64,000 bases of DNA from Artemisia argyi (GCA_030686995.1 CM060704.1:116786042-116850041); one strand, 5' to 3'; positions 33,484 through 45,549 are shown, counted from the stretch's first letter. Translations and numbers: made by a program. Notes: a model not told the origin generated them from the sequence alone.

Positions 33484-33664
33484 GATATGGAAAGTTTTGT
33501 GAACAAAGATGTAAGTCTATTGAAGCATGATTACTCCATTGTTAGAGAAGATCACTTGGATAAACGGTGGGAGGCTGCAACAGGAGAAGTTGTGAACGAG
33601 TTTATATTTCTTAGCAGACACATAGCTGCACCCAAACGTCCCATATTAACCATTCACCCAATCG
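33484..33664 (+). pseudogene. GEK1: Captured exon of D-aminoacyl-tRNA deacylase (GEKO1)
   Basis: The open exon encodes DYSIVREDHLDKRWEAATGE, then VVNEFIFLSRHIA...LTIHPIG, which I recognise as the N-terminal part of plant GEKO1, the archaeal-type D-aminoacyl-tRNA deacylase. It is bordered by an intron-like TTTGGTATAG acceptor and a GTATAT donor, so it was captured from genomic DNA rather than mRNA. The rest of the gene (normally more than 300 residues) is absent. Confidence 0.8.
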
Positions 33665-33807
33665 GTATATGGTTATTTGATTTAATAATCAATAATTGGT
33701 GTGACATAGCATACATTGTTTTTTAAAATGATTTTAGGGTGGTGATTATTTTTTGCTTATTTTTTTAACGCAATTTTTTAATCATTCTGAATTTTAGTCT
33801 CTGCTAG

Positions 33808-33924
33808 CTTGGAACTCCAATTTGCATTCCTCGGGATTTCATTAATATTAGCCTGATATGTTCCATTGAGAAAAACAAGCAACAATTTGACTCAGCTAAG
33901 AAAGGCGTGCAGGTGGCTATCAAG
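33808..33924 (+). pseudogene. Captured exon of translation factor eIF5B (IF2-like)
   Basis: 39 codons encoding LGTPICIPRDFINISLICSI, EKNKQQFDSAKKGVQVAIK. This matches the start of the C-terminal part of eIF5B (compare GTPLCIP...FIDIGRIASIE...AKKGQ.VAIK). It is preceded by CTGCTAG and followed by GTAACT, i.e. with splice signals. No other eIF5B exon is recognised. Confidence 0.72.
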
Positions 33925-34772
33925 GTAACTTTTACCTATCTCCGTTGTATTATCAAGGTCTCGAAAGTGTTCATCTCATTTTATTGCTTTTGACTATAAG
34001 AATGATAGTACGAGTATATGTATGCTGATTATTAATTTTAAACAATAGGTTTAGATTGTTAAAGATTATCGAATGTAGCTTTTTATCTTATTGGTATGTA
34101 AAATCGTTGGCTTTAAACAACCTTTTTGTTATATACTTTAACATTTTACTGTCTAAACTAGGAACTTTGTTAGGTATTAATCATTATGATTAACAATGAT
34201 AATCATAAAATGTATTATTTGTATGCATTTCTTTTGAGTTTGGGTGACTGTAAACCCATCTGAACTGTTTCCCTTTAGCTAATTCCTTAATTTGACCCAT
34301 TTTGAGATAAACCAAACTCAAAATGATGCATTTTTAAGTAACCCAGTTGAAATTTCCATATGCTGTAGATCATGAGAAGTGTTGACACCGAACGTGGTCA
34401 ACTAAGTCAACAGGAGAAGAGAACGGTTGAGCGATAGTGAAAGCCAGGTACTATTCAGAGATCAAGTTTCATAATTTCTCAACACAATGGTTGTCACTGT
34501 TTTTGAAATGTTTTTTTCTAAATACTTTCAACGAGTATAGAGTGTTGCTGAGATTTCTTAGTGGATCCAATGCTAAAATTTATATTTCTAAAGAATGGAG
34601 TAGTGGTGGAAAAGTTTTTGGATGCTAATGTGATAAAATTTTAACCGCCAAAACCGTCTCCATAAAACAAAATTAAATTTCATTACCACAAGGGCTATCC
34701 CTTAAAACCGTACAACCCGACCACACAAGTTCCCTGCAGTTGGAGCTGCACCATATATCCATGTTGGACACT

Positions 34773-34994
34773 TCAAGGCTCATCACGGGATTGCCCCACC
34801 AGTCGCCATACGCAATACAAATTCATGTTTCTTCTGCCCATCCGCTTCCTATGCCTCATATGGGTATAATACAGCCTAATTAGCTTCTGCCTCAGTTCAG
34901 GTGGCTGCTGACTGTGTGGTTCGAGCTCAATACCACCAGTAGAAGACAAAGGGCATACCATTTCTACTGTCGAAGATTCGTAGTCTCCTGTCAA
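34773..34994 (-). other. Unrecognised ORF in the Helitron
   Basis: 73 residues on the minus strand, with a protein-like composition (PELRQKLIRLYYTHMRHRKR). A second minus-strand open stretch lies at about 35210-35350 (ALECIEEHQVFSCDGCNIVC). I do not recognise either. They might be another captured gene in the opposite orientation, or chance. Confidence 0.3.
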
Positions 34995-35934
34995 ACTATC
35001 AACAAGTTCAGAAACTAGGACATGCTATATCATTTTGTTTTACAGGTTATGTGATTAAGACTATATATATTGAACCTAGACTAATACTTACTAGAGCATG
35101 TTATCAAATTGAGGGTGTCTTAACTGTAGCTAAACATTACAAACTACTATTATAGTTATTGTATATATGTTGTTTTTATACCATTCTATTATTTACTTTA
35201 TATCCTTACGTCTTTAGGGGATCTCTGGTTATTACAAAAGTGTTTGATCAAGAGTGCTACTTGACACACGATGTTACAGCCATCACAGCTGAACACTTGA
35301 TGCTCTTCTATGCACTCTAAGGCAGATACCATCATCCACTCACTACCTGTTACAACGTCAAAACTAATTGAGAATAGTATATGTCATTAATGAAGGGATC
35401 GAGGTGTTTGGATTAACTAATTTAGAAGAGATTATGCATTTAAACAGCTCCAAAGAATATTTCTGCGCAAATTAAGTAAGAGCTAAAAAAAATGCTAATC
35501 CAAATTCCCTGCAAAACCAAATGTTTAATATGGAATAGAATAAAAGGCTTTCCGTTCCATATAGATTTTACGCACTAAAAGATAAGGCTTTGTTTGGTAT
35601 ACCATATTGCAGCAACTTTTAATCTGATTAGCTGTAATATTAGCAGATCACAAATTCACAATAGTATACATTCATTTTGAATTAGTGATTAACAATGTGT
35701 CACACAACGAGTATACATTCATTTTGAATTAGTGATTAACAATGTGACACATGATTCTTGTGGAAAACTGTTGACAATATATACCTGTGGCCATTAAAGT
35801 AAGTATAATCTGGAATTATCTTATATATAGAAATTAATACATTCATTTGGGTGCCTACTTTAACATCCACTTTGAAAACCCATTCATCTGGGTCAAGGTT
35901 TATCTGATGCTATATCTATCATATGTTCTTGCAG

Positions 35935-36318
35935 ATGAACCTTCTTGATCGGGCGGTGAAGATGGTGACTGAGCTTGACGAACCATTGGAGCAAAACTAC
36001 GTGAGAAAGCACGCTGTTGAGTAGACTGAGACTTTGGGTGTTGATGTTAGAGAAGCTGGAACACGTATCCTCTCCAGTGCCTATGCTTCTTACTCATCAA
36101 ATGTGAACCTTACTGTTGAAAACTCATCATGGAACGATAAGAAGCAGCTTCAAGAAATGTACTTGAGTCGAAAGCCATTTGCATTTGACAGTGATGCTCC
36201 TGGAACTGGAATGGCCGAGAAACGCAAAGTTTTCGAGATGGCATTAAGTACAGCAAAAGCCACATTCCAAAACCTTGACTCATCAAAGATTTCATTGACT
36301 GACGTAAGTCATTATAAT
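35935..36318 (+). pseudogene. CHLH: Captured exon of Mg-chelatase subunit H (CHLH)
   Basis: Reads [20 protein letters not shown] and continues through [36 protein letters not shown] and [15 protein letters not shown]. This is the C-terminal half of the large porphyrin-binding subunit of Mg-chelatase (chlorophyll synthesis, plastid). One in-frame TAG at 36022 replaces a Gln (CAG). An intron-like TTCTTGCAG precedes it. Only about 125 of the ~1380 residues are present, so it is a fragment and not a gene. Confidence 0.88.
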
Positions 36319-38763
36319 GCCTCCTGATATTGGTCCAATTATTTGAGGTTACACCATTTTGGGCTGAGCAAGGTTCCGTAACTATTAAATGGCCAGACCA
36401 AGCAAGTATATCTTGCATTACGCCACACATGCCTCAACTGATCTCAACCTACATCACCCTTGGAAATTGCTAACTCTGCTCTTTCAATGGCGTAGGTTTC
36501 AATGGCCCAAAAAATTGATTCCGACTTTTGATTTCAATGGCGTAGGTTAGGTTTAATTCGATATTTTTAATATGTTTTGTATTAATTATGTCTTCTTATA
36601 CATGCTTTATATGGATTTGTTAATTTTGATTCATTAGTATTAACCAGTTTAGTTAAAATACCATTAGTCTTGCTTTATATGCACAACAACACATGTTATT
36701 ATGCTTCTATAACCTATAGGTGTATTCTCATCGGTCATTATTCATTTTCAGTGGTGCATGTAGGTATGTGATTTCTATTATCCTTTCTTTAGAATCCATA
36801 ACAGTTAGGTATGTTTGGTTGGGTGGCAGGGATGCAAAGGGATGCCATAAGATACAGGTGAGCATACAAGACTTTGACAATGAAAGAGTGGCACGGAAGT
36901 GGTGAAAGAAGCATACGCCAATTTCTTTTTCAATGTATATTAGAGTGTAAATAATGTATAAGACGATTAGTTCTGAAGCTGCTATTTTCAACCTTCATTG
37001 ATATACATGGTCGCATTTTGTACATGTAACAGTCGTCATTATTGAGATAAAAATAATGATATATTGTAATTGCAGACTATCTGATTTTTAGAAACTTATG
37101 ACGGCTGATCAAAGGTGTTGGTTAGCATTTTTAAGTACCCAAACTAAACATTCCACTTCCCTTTTCTCTTGAAACCAATGTCAGTGAACGAAGAAAATTG
37201 TTATCAATGAATTCTACTTTAGTTCATTTGAAACATTTAGATGTTTCAAAGCATATCAAAGATCTTTCACCAACAAGTAGATCCATATTACTCTCAGGAC
37301 CTGCTGGTAATTCGTTTATTCCCTACATTTAAAGTGTACAACTCTTTTTCGGTTGGATTTGATTTGCTGTCTTTTATATTTACAGTTCTATCACAAAAAG
37401 CATGCAAAGGCTCTGTCACACGAGTTTTAAACCAAGCTGCTCATGTTAAACATTGTTGACTTTTCTGCACGGATGATTAACAAATAATAGGTGACAGTAG
37501 CATACTGACATTGGACGTTGAACATGTGAAGTACCTGCAGCTCTAAGTTTTATAAAATTACAATTATCACTATACATATTTTTATAGTTATTGTTTCAAA
37601 CCTATAAAACTTAGAGCTGATGTGGCTTTAGGGATTGTTACTTTCACACCTTCAAATTTTCAATTTAGAACATGTTGTCGAATGTGAAATTAAGTCACAG
37701 TATTACTTTATATTTTGGATAACTTGATTATGCTTTTGATATAGTCAGTGCTCGATACCACTTGCCACAACAATACTAAATTTTTACGTGCTTATTTATA
37801 TTACTAAATGCATCACCATTATTGTTGCTTATATATGTAAAAGGGAAATGGGTAAGTGACGCGAGCAATGGTCATGGGTTTGTGAGGAGACAGTTCGGGT
37901 CGGGTTGGAAAAACATAATGTAGCGGTTTATGGAGATGCGCTTGGGAAAATAGTTATTACAGGGAATTTGAATGTGGTTAGCCAAACTTTTTGACTTATA
38001 ATACGCCTACATTTGGTAAGTCACAGTAAAGGTGTTTTCCGGAGCACATGGATATATTCCCTTTTACAGAGAGATTCAAGCTTCCGATATGTCATCGCTT
38101 GAGGCTACGCTGAATTGTGACAAAAAGAGGTTGAAGTCAGATAATTAGAACCATGAGTAAGAAACTATCAACTCTAATGATTCTGTTTTATACTTATGAA
38201 ATAACAAATTTCAAAAACAAAATTATGTTTGTCAGCGTATGTTACTAAAAATGGTAGTTACACACATTTTTACGAGTATTGCGTCAATTAATTAAACTAC
38301 AAAACGTGAACACTCTTTTCCTTAATCTTTATTTGTAACTAGATCAACCAGTTAACTCTTTGCACAATTTACTCAAATATATATGTTGTATTTTATGGTA
38401 CATTGTCAAACACTGTATTTTAAAGAAAAATACTTTAAGCTTAATCGAGTGCATCTGAATTTTCATGGTAAGGATAGTAGCTACTCTAAATAATGTGGAG
38501 ATTCTTTGTTGTGAAAAGGATGATAATTACGCAAAATCAACAACAAACAATGAATACAAAGAAGATTTACTTCGCATTTGAGTTTATTTGGTAGTATACG
38601 TTGTTCTTGCGGACCACTTTGAAACTTTTTTCTCTTATATTCGATAAACATAAGAATTGTTCAAAATCTCCCATTAAATAATACCATTAAAATAATAATT
38701 AAGCCCCCGTCCTTAAAAATGAAATTCCGTTAAGTAACACCATAAAAAAAAATTATAAGTCAT
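36319..38763. other. Helitron 3' part, mostly unassigned
   Basis: AT-rich, with short exon-like stretches I cannot name: VWLGGRDAKGCHKIQVSIQD at about 36810-36870, VAVYGDALGKIVITGNLNVV at about 37918-37977, and GAHGYIPFYREIQ at about 38043-38080. No continuous gene. Confidence 0.4.
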
Positions 38764-38793
38764 GCCCGCCCATCGGGCGGGCTTAGAAATCTA

Positions 38794-38794
<1 letters not shown>
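38764..38794 (+). other. Helitron 3' terminal hairpin and CTAG end
   Basis: 8-bp perfect GC stem with ATC loop (38764-38782), spacer TTAGAAAT, and CTAG terminus (38791-38794). This is the termination signal for rolling-circle transposition. Confidence 0.9.

Positions 38795-38824
<30 letters not shown>
38795..38824. repeat. (TA)n microsatellite, right half
   Basis: Continuation of the TA tract at 29823-29889 across the Helitron insertion. Confidence 0.9.
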
Positions 38825-38825
<1 letters not shown>

Positions 38826-39947
38826 TAATAACAATAAAATAAAAAAAACACGAAACTTTATAAGAAAAAGAAGTGAATAAGAGTGTGTGTGGCCATATGT
38901 AAAACAATATTTTACTACTACACCATCATAAAAACTCTTTATTTCACATTCTTTTATATAAATATTTTGTAAACTTTAAAGATTAAATGAAGAAATAAAG
39001 AAGAATTAGATGAAAGAAAAATAGATTGCAAGTAAATAAAATTAAACAAAACAATACTTTTATAAATCTTAAAACAATAATTCAAAAAAACAACTTAAAA
39101 TAAAAACTTAAACATAAAATAAACTAGAGAAAACTAAAAAAATGAAGAGAAAAGGAGATAGCAAATGAGGTGTAGGAGGGGGTTTTTATAAACCCCCAAG
39201 TTACACATTTGCCCCTACTAGGGTTTTACAAATTTTCACAAAAGCCCCTAAAGTATTAAAGATACGTACAAACAACCCTTTGCCAAACTTGTTGCCCAAG
39301 CTGATGCAAATTATAACCATAAAAATTGCAGTTGGGCCTTGGTTTTGCTATACACGAGCTGGGCTGGATCTTGCTTCTACTGTTGGCTTGCGTGGATTAG
39401 GTTTGGGCCGCAGCTGGTCATCATTGTTGGGCTGGATCTGTTACTCTTCTTGAAGCAGTAATTAAACGAAAAAGAGGGGGAAGGAGGATTCGAACCCCCG
39501 ACCTCTTGTACATAAGTTGACGCCCAAACCAACTAAGCCAACACTAATTTGTGTTAAGTCTTTGCAATAATTTCCTTTTAACCCACTTTTTCTCAGATCC
39601 GATTTTTAGATAATAACTTTAAAAATAATCTTCGTTCGGCTCTGTTTAGTCTTTTATAACACCGTCTTTTGTCATATAAAATACCGATGGACTCGTTTTT
39701 TCGTGCTCTTTCAAACGGTGTGCTCGGAAAATATTTTTGACTTCGTCTTAGCCTTGAAACACGTGAAAACTTCATCGAAACTCATCCAAAAATCACCGTT
39801 TTTGCTTCGTTTTCAATCTTTTTGTACCTATAAGACATAAAAACACAATCCAAGGATATTTGCAATAATATCTGGTATATCTGTGTATTTTCAGTTGTTT
39901 TTGCAGTTTAAATAGGACAAAAATGATGAGTATTCACACATTCATCA
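38825..39947 (-). repeat. Putative LTR of the minus-strand Athila-like element
   Basis: On the minus strand a polypurine tract (AGTGTGGGGGAT, just right of 39947) is followed by TGATGAATGTGTGAATAC at 39947, as at an Athila internal/3' LTR border. The far end is not defined because the Helitron and microsatellite interrupt it. No second copy in the window. Confidence 0.5.
39480..39545 (-). other. tRNA-like pol III promoter sequence
   Basis: Minus strand: A box TGGCTTAGTTGG, B box GGTTCGAATCC (perfect), then CCCTCTTTTTC, a pol III terminator-like T run. The 3' CCTCCTTCC has no partner at the 5' side, so there is no acceptor stem. It is a tRNA-derived SINE head or tRNA relic rather than a tRNA. 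Confidence 0.5.
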
Positions 39948-41859
39948 ATCCCCCACACTAAACTATTGCTAGCCCCTAGCAATCCAATCATATGAAGTAA
40001 TGAAAGGATACCAAAATACCAAGATCACCCCATTTTGACTTTTTATTAAATGCAAGAAACTTTAAACAAGAACATAAATATACAACATGCTTGATTTTCC
40101 AAAAATGGCATCCTGGAACGGGATTCACGCAAACTGGGTGTCTCCAGGAAATTGTAATCATCATCCTCTTTTTTATACTCCCAACTAAGTTTAAAAACCC
40201 TTGTGCAAAAGTTTTTATAAAATGCCAACACTACTTCTATTAGTAATCTATGTAAGACAAGTCTTAACTTTTTACTCCCACAATTTATCAAGTTAGGCAC
40301 TTAGGTGTGTGTGTTTATTTTCAAAAGTTTGACCAAAAAAATCGACAATCATTACGGTTGTTATTTATTGAAGTCCAATTCTAACTCACCGGAAACCTCA
40401 AAAATTTAAGAATAAAGAATGGCCTTTTCCATGTAACGTCTTTCTTCTCGGCACATCCCAAACCAGTTGGTTTTAGGTGACCAGGCTTTTGACACCCAAC
40501 GAAGACTAGTACCGAAATTGGCGGGATTTCGATTCAAAGATTTTTGATATTCCTCGGTAAGTTAAAATTAAAACTTAAATAGATAACAACAAATGATCAT
40601 TTAGAGATTAAAGATTCAAATGTGAGATCACTCCATGCTGCGACTTTCTTCTCAGCTTGTCCTTTTAGCCGAGGCTTAGGATGCTAGGTTTTACACCCTC
40701 GAGAATAGTATCGGAGCTTTTGGGGTCTTTCGAAATCAACAATCTCTAAATTACCGTTTAATCTTTATGACAAAATTAACGAATACTAGTTCAACTTTCG
40801 ATTTGAATTTAAGAAAAAGCAAGTTCCGTACATTTATTCATTTTAATTCTATTCATCACATATTTTTCTTTTCATTTTTCTCATTTTTTTCAATGTTTTC
40901 TTTTCTTTTCATTCTTTCATCATTCATTTTTTATTATTTAACATAACATACTTTATTTTCACATCATTCAGCAATTTTACTTGCTTCATTTTGCAACATT
41001 ATTCAGATTTTAGGAAAGTATGCTTATTCCAAAATTTAAATAAAAATTTGAACTAGTACTCTATATCAAAGTTGCATAAAAACTTGTTTACATAATAAAA
41101 CGATTTTGATGTTCAAAAGTTTGAAAACAACACGTATTTAATTCAGATTAGGAGCTACTGGGAGAAAAAACCATAGATTACTTATATAAGCTCTAAAGAG
41201 AACCAACTACTCTACGCTTAGCATTTTCATTTGCATAAATCGTAAAAACTTAGCCTAATAGTTAAGGAAGCAGCCAGATCGGCACTCTGGCAGAGTCAGG
41301 ATTCCCCTTGTTCTAGCCTAATCAAGACTAAACACTTATTCTAATTTTTTGTATTTTTCATCATTTTTTTCATTTTTTTGTGTGCAAAGCACTTCTTTTT
41401 ATCAAAAAATTTTAAATTTTAGCCAAAAACGGGGGACTAGGGCACTAGAAGGTACATGTGATCAAATTCGCTAGAATTCCCCCCACACTTAGAATTGAAT
41501 ATTGTCCTCAATATTTAAAGTCCCGGCTATTATGCCGACTCTTTGAACGTAAAAAGGCAACATTACTAGCTAAATGTGCAAAGGAAATCTTTTTTCACAA
41601 AAGGATTTTATAAGATATCCCTAGATAATCGTTATAAAAAGGATAGTATATTGGGCGGCTGGATTGAAAACAGGCGCATCAATCATCACAATCCAAGGGA
41701 AACCTGTACATGAGCAAACACAACATGGCAAACAACAGCAAGGGAAACTCCCCCACACTTAGGTGTTAGAACAGAGAAAGAAGACAGAAACATGGGTGAA
41801 AACCCATGTTATGCTAATGTTTTTGTTTACCGAGTCACTAGCTTGACTCGACCCCGAAT
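39948..41859 (-). other. 3' untranslated part of the minus-strand Athila-like element
   Basis: AT-rich, without ORFs of note. It lies between the integrase end and the polypurine tract, where Athila elements have a long 3' region. Two CCCCACACTTAG-like patches (about 41480 and 41753) resemble further polypurine tracts on the minus strand. Confidence 0.5.
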
Positions 41860-42789
41860 TTATTGGTTCGTGGGGAAAGTTTGGAGATCTGGGACAACCA
41901 CGGGTGGTATGTCCCCTCCAAAATAGTGTTTCAACCGATGACCATTCACATTAAAATTGGGACCGTCGGGTTGAAACAACTCAACGGTTCCATATGGAAA
42001 CACTTTGGCTACAGTGAATGGCCCAGACCAACGGGTATTTAGCTTACCCGAGAAAATCTTCAATCTTGAATTGAAAAGAAGGGCTCTATAACCAACGGTA
42101 AAAATGCGGTTCTTTATTTTAGAGTCATGTATCTTCTTAGTCTTTTCTTTGTAGATTAAAGAATTTTCGTAAGCGTGATCACGAAGTTCATTTAATTCGT
42201 TTAGATGAACCTTGCGGTGATCACCCGCTGTCTGGAGGTCAAAGTTTGCATGCTTCAAGGCTCAGTAAGCTTTGTGCTCTAGCTCAATCGGTAGATGACA
42301 TGCCTTCCCGTATACCAGCTTGTATGGAGTACACCCTATAGGTGTTTTGTAGCTGTACGGAAGGCCCAGAGTGGTTCATCCAGTTTGTCTGACCAAGAGG
42401 CACGGTTTTCACCTACAGTCCTCTCCAATATTCTTTTTACACCACGGTTTGAAACCTCCACTTGCCCACTTGTTTGGGGATGATACGCGATAGAAAGACG
42501 GTGCGTTACACCGTACTTAAGCATCACTCTTGCAAATTGATCATTGCAAAAAAGCGTACCGCGATCATTGATTATGGCTCGTGGAGTTCCAAATCTAGCA
42601 AAAAGATATTTCAAGAATTTTACAACAACTCGGGCATCATTGGTGGGTAATGCTTTCGCTTCAACTCATTTTGACAAATAGTCAACAGCCACGAGTATGT
42701 ATTTGTTTCCTCGAGATGATGGGAATGGCCCCATAAAATCAATGCCCCAGATATCAAAGATTTCACAAACTTGAATGGCATTTTGTGGC
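41860..42789 (-). pseudogene. Athila-type integrase fragment
   Basis: Integrase core [12 protein letters not shown] near 42740, NDRGTLFCN near 42560, and the Glu segment QVEVSNRG near 42455. After a frameshift near 42340 come the C-terminal domain with LLFNSRLKIFSGKLNTRWSG and the end GHRLKHYFGGDIPP. A TGA at 42666 replaces Trp. The 5' side is cut at 42790 by an LTR, so the zinc finger, RT and gag of this element are missing. Confidence 0.9.
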
Positions 42790-43305
42790 TGATGAGGCAA
42801 AAAGTGTACCACTTTTAAGGGGTCATTTAAGCCCGAATTCGTGATTATTTGATCAATTACTGCCTTAAATTGTTCCTTTTGTCATTTTAGGTACTTTTGA
42901 GGAGAAATCTGGAAAAGGAAGCATTTTGGACGTTTTTGTAGCATAAAAGTGAAGAAAACGGAAAAGTCTCAAAATCCTTGCTGGGAACAGTACCCGACGA
43001 CGTCAAGACCTCACACATGACGGCGTCAAGAGTGGCAAAAGAGGTGGATATGGAAAATACACGTGACGGCCCAGAGCATCTTCAAGGCTAATAGGCCTGA
43101 CGGCGTCACCAAGGCCGTCAGGGTCAAAACACATGTGACGGCCCAGAGTATATTTACACATGAAGGCTTCAAGACTGGATCTAGGCAATACGAATTTTAT
43201 ATTGGCGGCGAGTTGACGGCGTCAGACACTACTACGTGACGCCGTCAGGATGTATTCCCTATATATATTTTCCAATTTTTCATTCATTAGAGTGTGGAAC
43301 ATTAG
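42790..43305 (+). repeat. LTR of the TGATGAGGC family, copy 2 (truncated)
   Basis: Starts TGATGAGGCAAAAAGTG and runs co-linear with 43933 onward until about 43305 (CATTCATTAGAGTGTGG). It then joins internal element sequence. It interrupts the minus-strand integrase. Confidence 0.8.
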
Positions 43306-43932
43306 GAGGAACTTTACCTTATAAGATACAATTGCGCTTGAGTTTGCTTGTTTGATAAGTAGGTGTGTAATAAAAATAAGAGAAATACTTGTTAGGGTAA
43401 TTTTAGCGGAAAATTTAAATTTTTTTACAACATTTAGGAGTGAAACTTTAGCCTTAACAAGCGTCTCATGGATAGGAGTTGTATGACTAGCACAAAACCA
43501 TACCACTTAAAAAATTTTCCACCTAAATATGTGAGGTTCGCCTTTAGATTTGATAGGAAAAGCATTCATTATTAGTGCTTATAACCCTTTGAAAGACCTC
43601 TTTGATAGTTTATCCTTGGTGCTTACGCCAAGTGGTGGAGGTTTCATCCTTTCCCAAGCCTATGGTAATCTATTTTATTATGACAGGTAGTGAGAGATGT
43701 TTTCCATTTCCATATTGTGATATATACTTTATTACACCCGAGAGATGTGAGTATCTAAACACTATTTGTGAGGTGCTAGTGTATGACCTCTGTGCTTGTC
43801 TTCGGTCTTTAGTGGAATGATTATTTGTTGTAATTACTTTTTTATTAGTGTAAAATGACCCCTAACTTGTATTTTTAATAGAATAAAAGCGCATTTGCTT
43901 GAGGACAAGCAAATCTCAAGTGTAAGGGTATT
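43306..43932 (+). other. 3' internal end of an Athila-like element with polypurine tract
   Basis: Non-coding. Ends with TTGCTTGAGGACAAGCAAAT, CTCAAGTGTAAGGGTATT, directly followed by LTR start TGATGAGG. A similar GAGGACAAGCAAA...AAGTGT phrase commonly precedes Athila 3' LTRs. Confidence 0.65.
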
Positions 43933-45379
43933 TGATGAGGCGAAAGATGAACCGTTTTTAGGGGGTCATTTTAGCCCGGATTTGAATTTATTTGATCAAA
44001 TATTGCCCTAAATCGTTCCTTTTGTCACTTTAGGTACTTTTGGAGTGAATTCTGGAAAAGGAAGCATTTTGGACGTTTTTGGAGCATAAAAGTGAAGAAA
44101 ACGACAAAGTCTTAATTTTCCTTGCTGGGAACAGTACCTGACGGCGTCAAGAGTTTTCAAGTGACGGCGTCAAGAGCAATACAAGAGGTGGAAGTGGATA
44201 AAGTTCGTGATAATCCAGAAGAGTTTTGTACTATGGAGATGACGGCGTCACCATAGATCGTCATGGTCCAAATTTTAGTGACGGCCCAGAGTAGAATTAC
44301 ACATGATGGCGTCAAAAGTGGATCTAGGCAATCCGATTTCATTATGGGCGGCGAGTTGATGGCGTCAGAATTTTCTTCTTGACGCAGTCACCCTATAAAA
44401 TCTATATATAGTTTTGCAATTTTCATTTATTAGAGTGTAACAATTAGGGTATAACTTTGGAGAGAAACCCTAGTCCGAATTTTACAGCTCTTTGAAGGGT
44501 TTTTACCCTTTGAAACCTTTCATGTTCAATTAAGATAAGTACTCTTTCAATTCATTCAATATATCTATGTGTTATTTGAGTATATCTTACACTTGTCTTC
44601 AATTTAACATGCTTGGCTAGATCTCTTTTGTGTTTGCTTAGATGTAGTGAAACCTAGATATTAATTATGGGTTGATTGTTTGTTTATAGTTGTTATGGAC
44701 GATTGTATTCGATGTTAGGCTTAAGAAAACTGACAGACTTCCATTGGTGACATGCTTGAATGTCTTAAGAAACATGATCAGAGGTGTACTATGATTTTTG
44801 GTTGTATTTAATGCGTAGGAGAATTCTAATGATCCCATGTTAGGAGCTTCTAATGGCTCGACATAGGAGTGAAGTAGGATCCTATAGAGTTAGGGAATAT
44901 TGTACACAGCCCTACAACTAGTATTAAGGAATACGACCCGTCATCCATGCAATTGTAACAAACTATCAACCTATAAAAGATATCTAGGGAGTAATGAAAC
45001 CTAAGTAAACACAACTTTCCCTATCATTGTTCACACCACTAGTTATATTAGCTTTTATTTTCATTTTTGTTATTTTATTTTGATTGCATCTTAGTTATTT
45101 GGGTTAGTTGGATAGCAACTAATTCCACCCACTCTTCCTAAACCGAGATTTTTAATTGCTTTTAAAAAAAATATAAAAATACAAAAAGAATCATCCCTCA
45201 CCTCTAGACCTAGTTTTTAGACTTTCTAATCCTAGCGACACTATTCCTGAGTTGAACGCTCAATCCCCCGGTACTTGTCACTATACAATACTACAACGAT
45301 CAGGTACACTGCCTGGTGGGGGTTGTAAGCTTCTCGAGATCCCTCAAGAGGTAAATCCTGGTGCGATTCCCACGTATCA
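43933..45379 (+). repeat. LTR of the TGATGAGGC family, copy 3, complete (1447 bp)
   Basis: TG start after a polypurine-like tract and CA end (CACGTATCA) just before a primer-binding site. Contains the TGACGNCGTCA cluster (several now TGATGGCGTCA) and a promoter-like CTATATATAG near 44402. The only full-length copy of this LTR in the window. Confidence 0.75.
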
Positions 45380-45385
45380 AGTTTT

Positions 45386-45404
45386 TAGCGCCGCAGCCTG
45401 GGGA
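45386..45404 (+). other. Primer-binding site, Athila type (diverged)
   Basis: TAGCGCCGCAGCCTGGGGA, six bases beyond the LTR end. It corresponds to the usual Athila site beginning TGGCGCCGTTGCC, thought to match tRNA-Asp, with several changes. Confidence 0.65.
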
Positions 45405-45549
45405 ATAGTTATTGTCCAGGTTAGGATTTCTTTTTATTAGGTCTACTTGCTAGATTCCTTTCTAGCAAGATTTTATTTTTATTTCTAGGTTTTCTTTAGT
45501 CTATCTTATTTCTTCGTGCCGTTGTTCGTAACCTTTACCATTCGACATC

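Larger units (their letters stand above)
29890..38794 (+). mobile_element. Helitron (8.9 kb) with captured gene fragments
   Basis: Starts TCTACATTATATATAAC after an A. It ends with an 8-bp GC hairpin (GCCCGCCC-ATC-GGGCGGGC, 38764-38782), eight bases, then CTAG followed by T. 5' TC, a 3' hairpin with a CTRR end, and insertion between A and T without target duplication are the Helitron signature. TA microsatellite on both sides independently confirms the borders. I find no Rep or helicase domain, so it is non-autonomous. An RPA-like remnant and exon fragments of three host genes lie inside, all in the plus orientation. Confidence 0.88.

Noticed and set aside
34325..34440. Continuation of the captured eIF5B sequence after 33924
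   Set aside because: The stretch after CTGTAG near 34370 does not translate to the next eIF5B residues.
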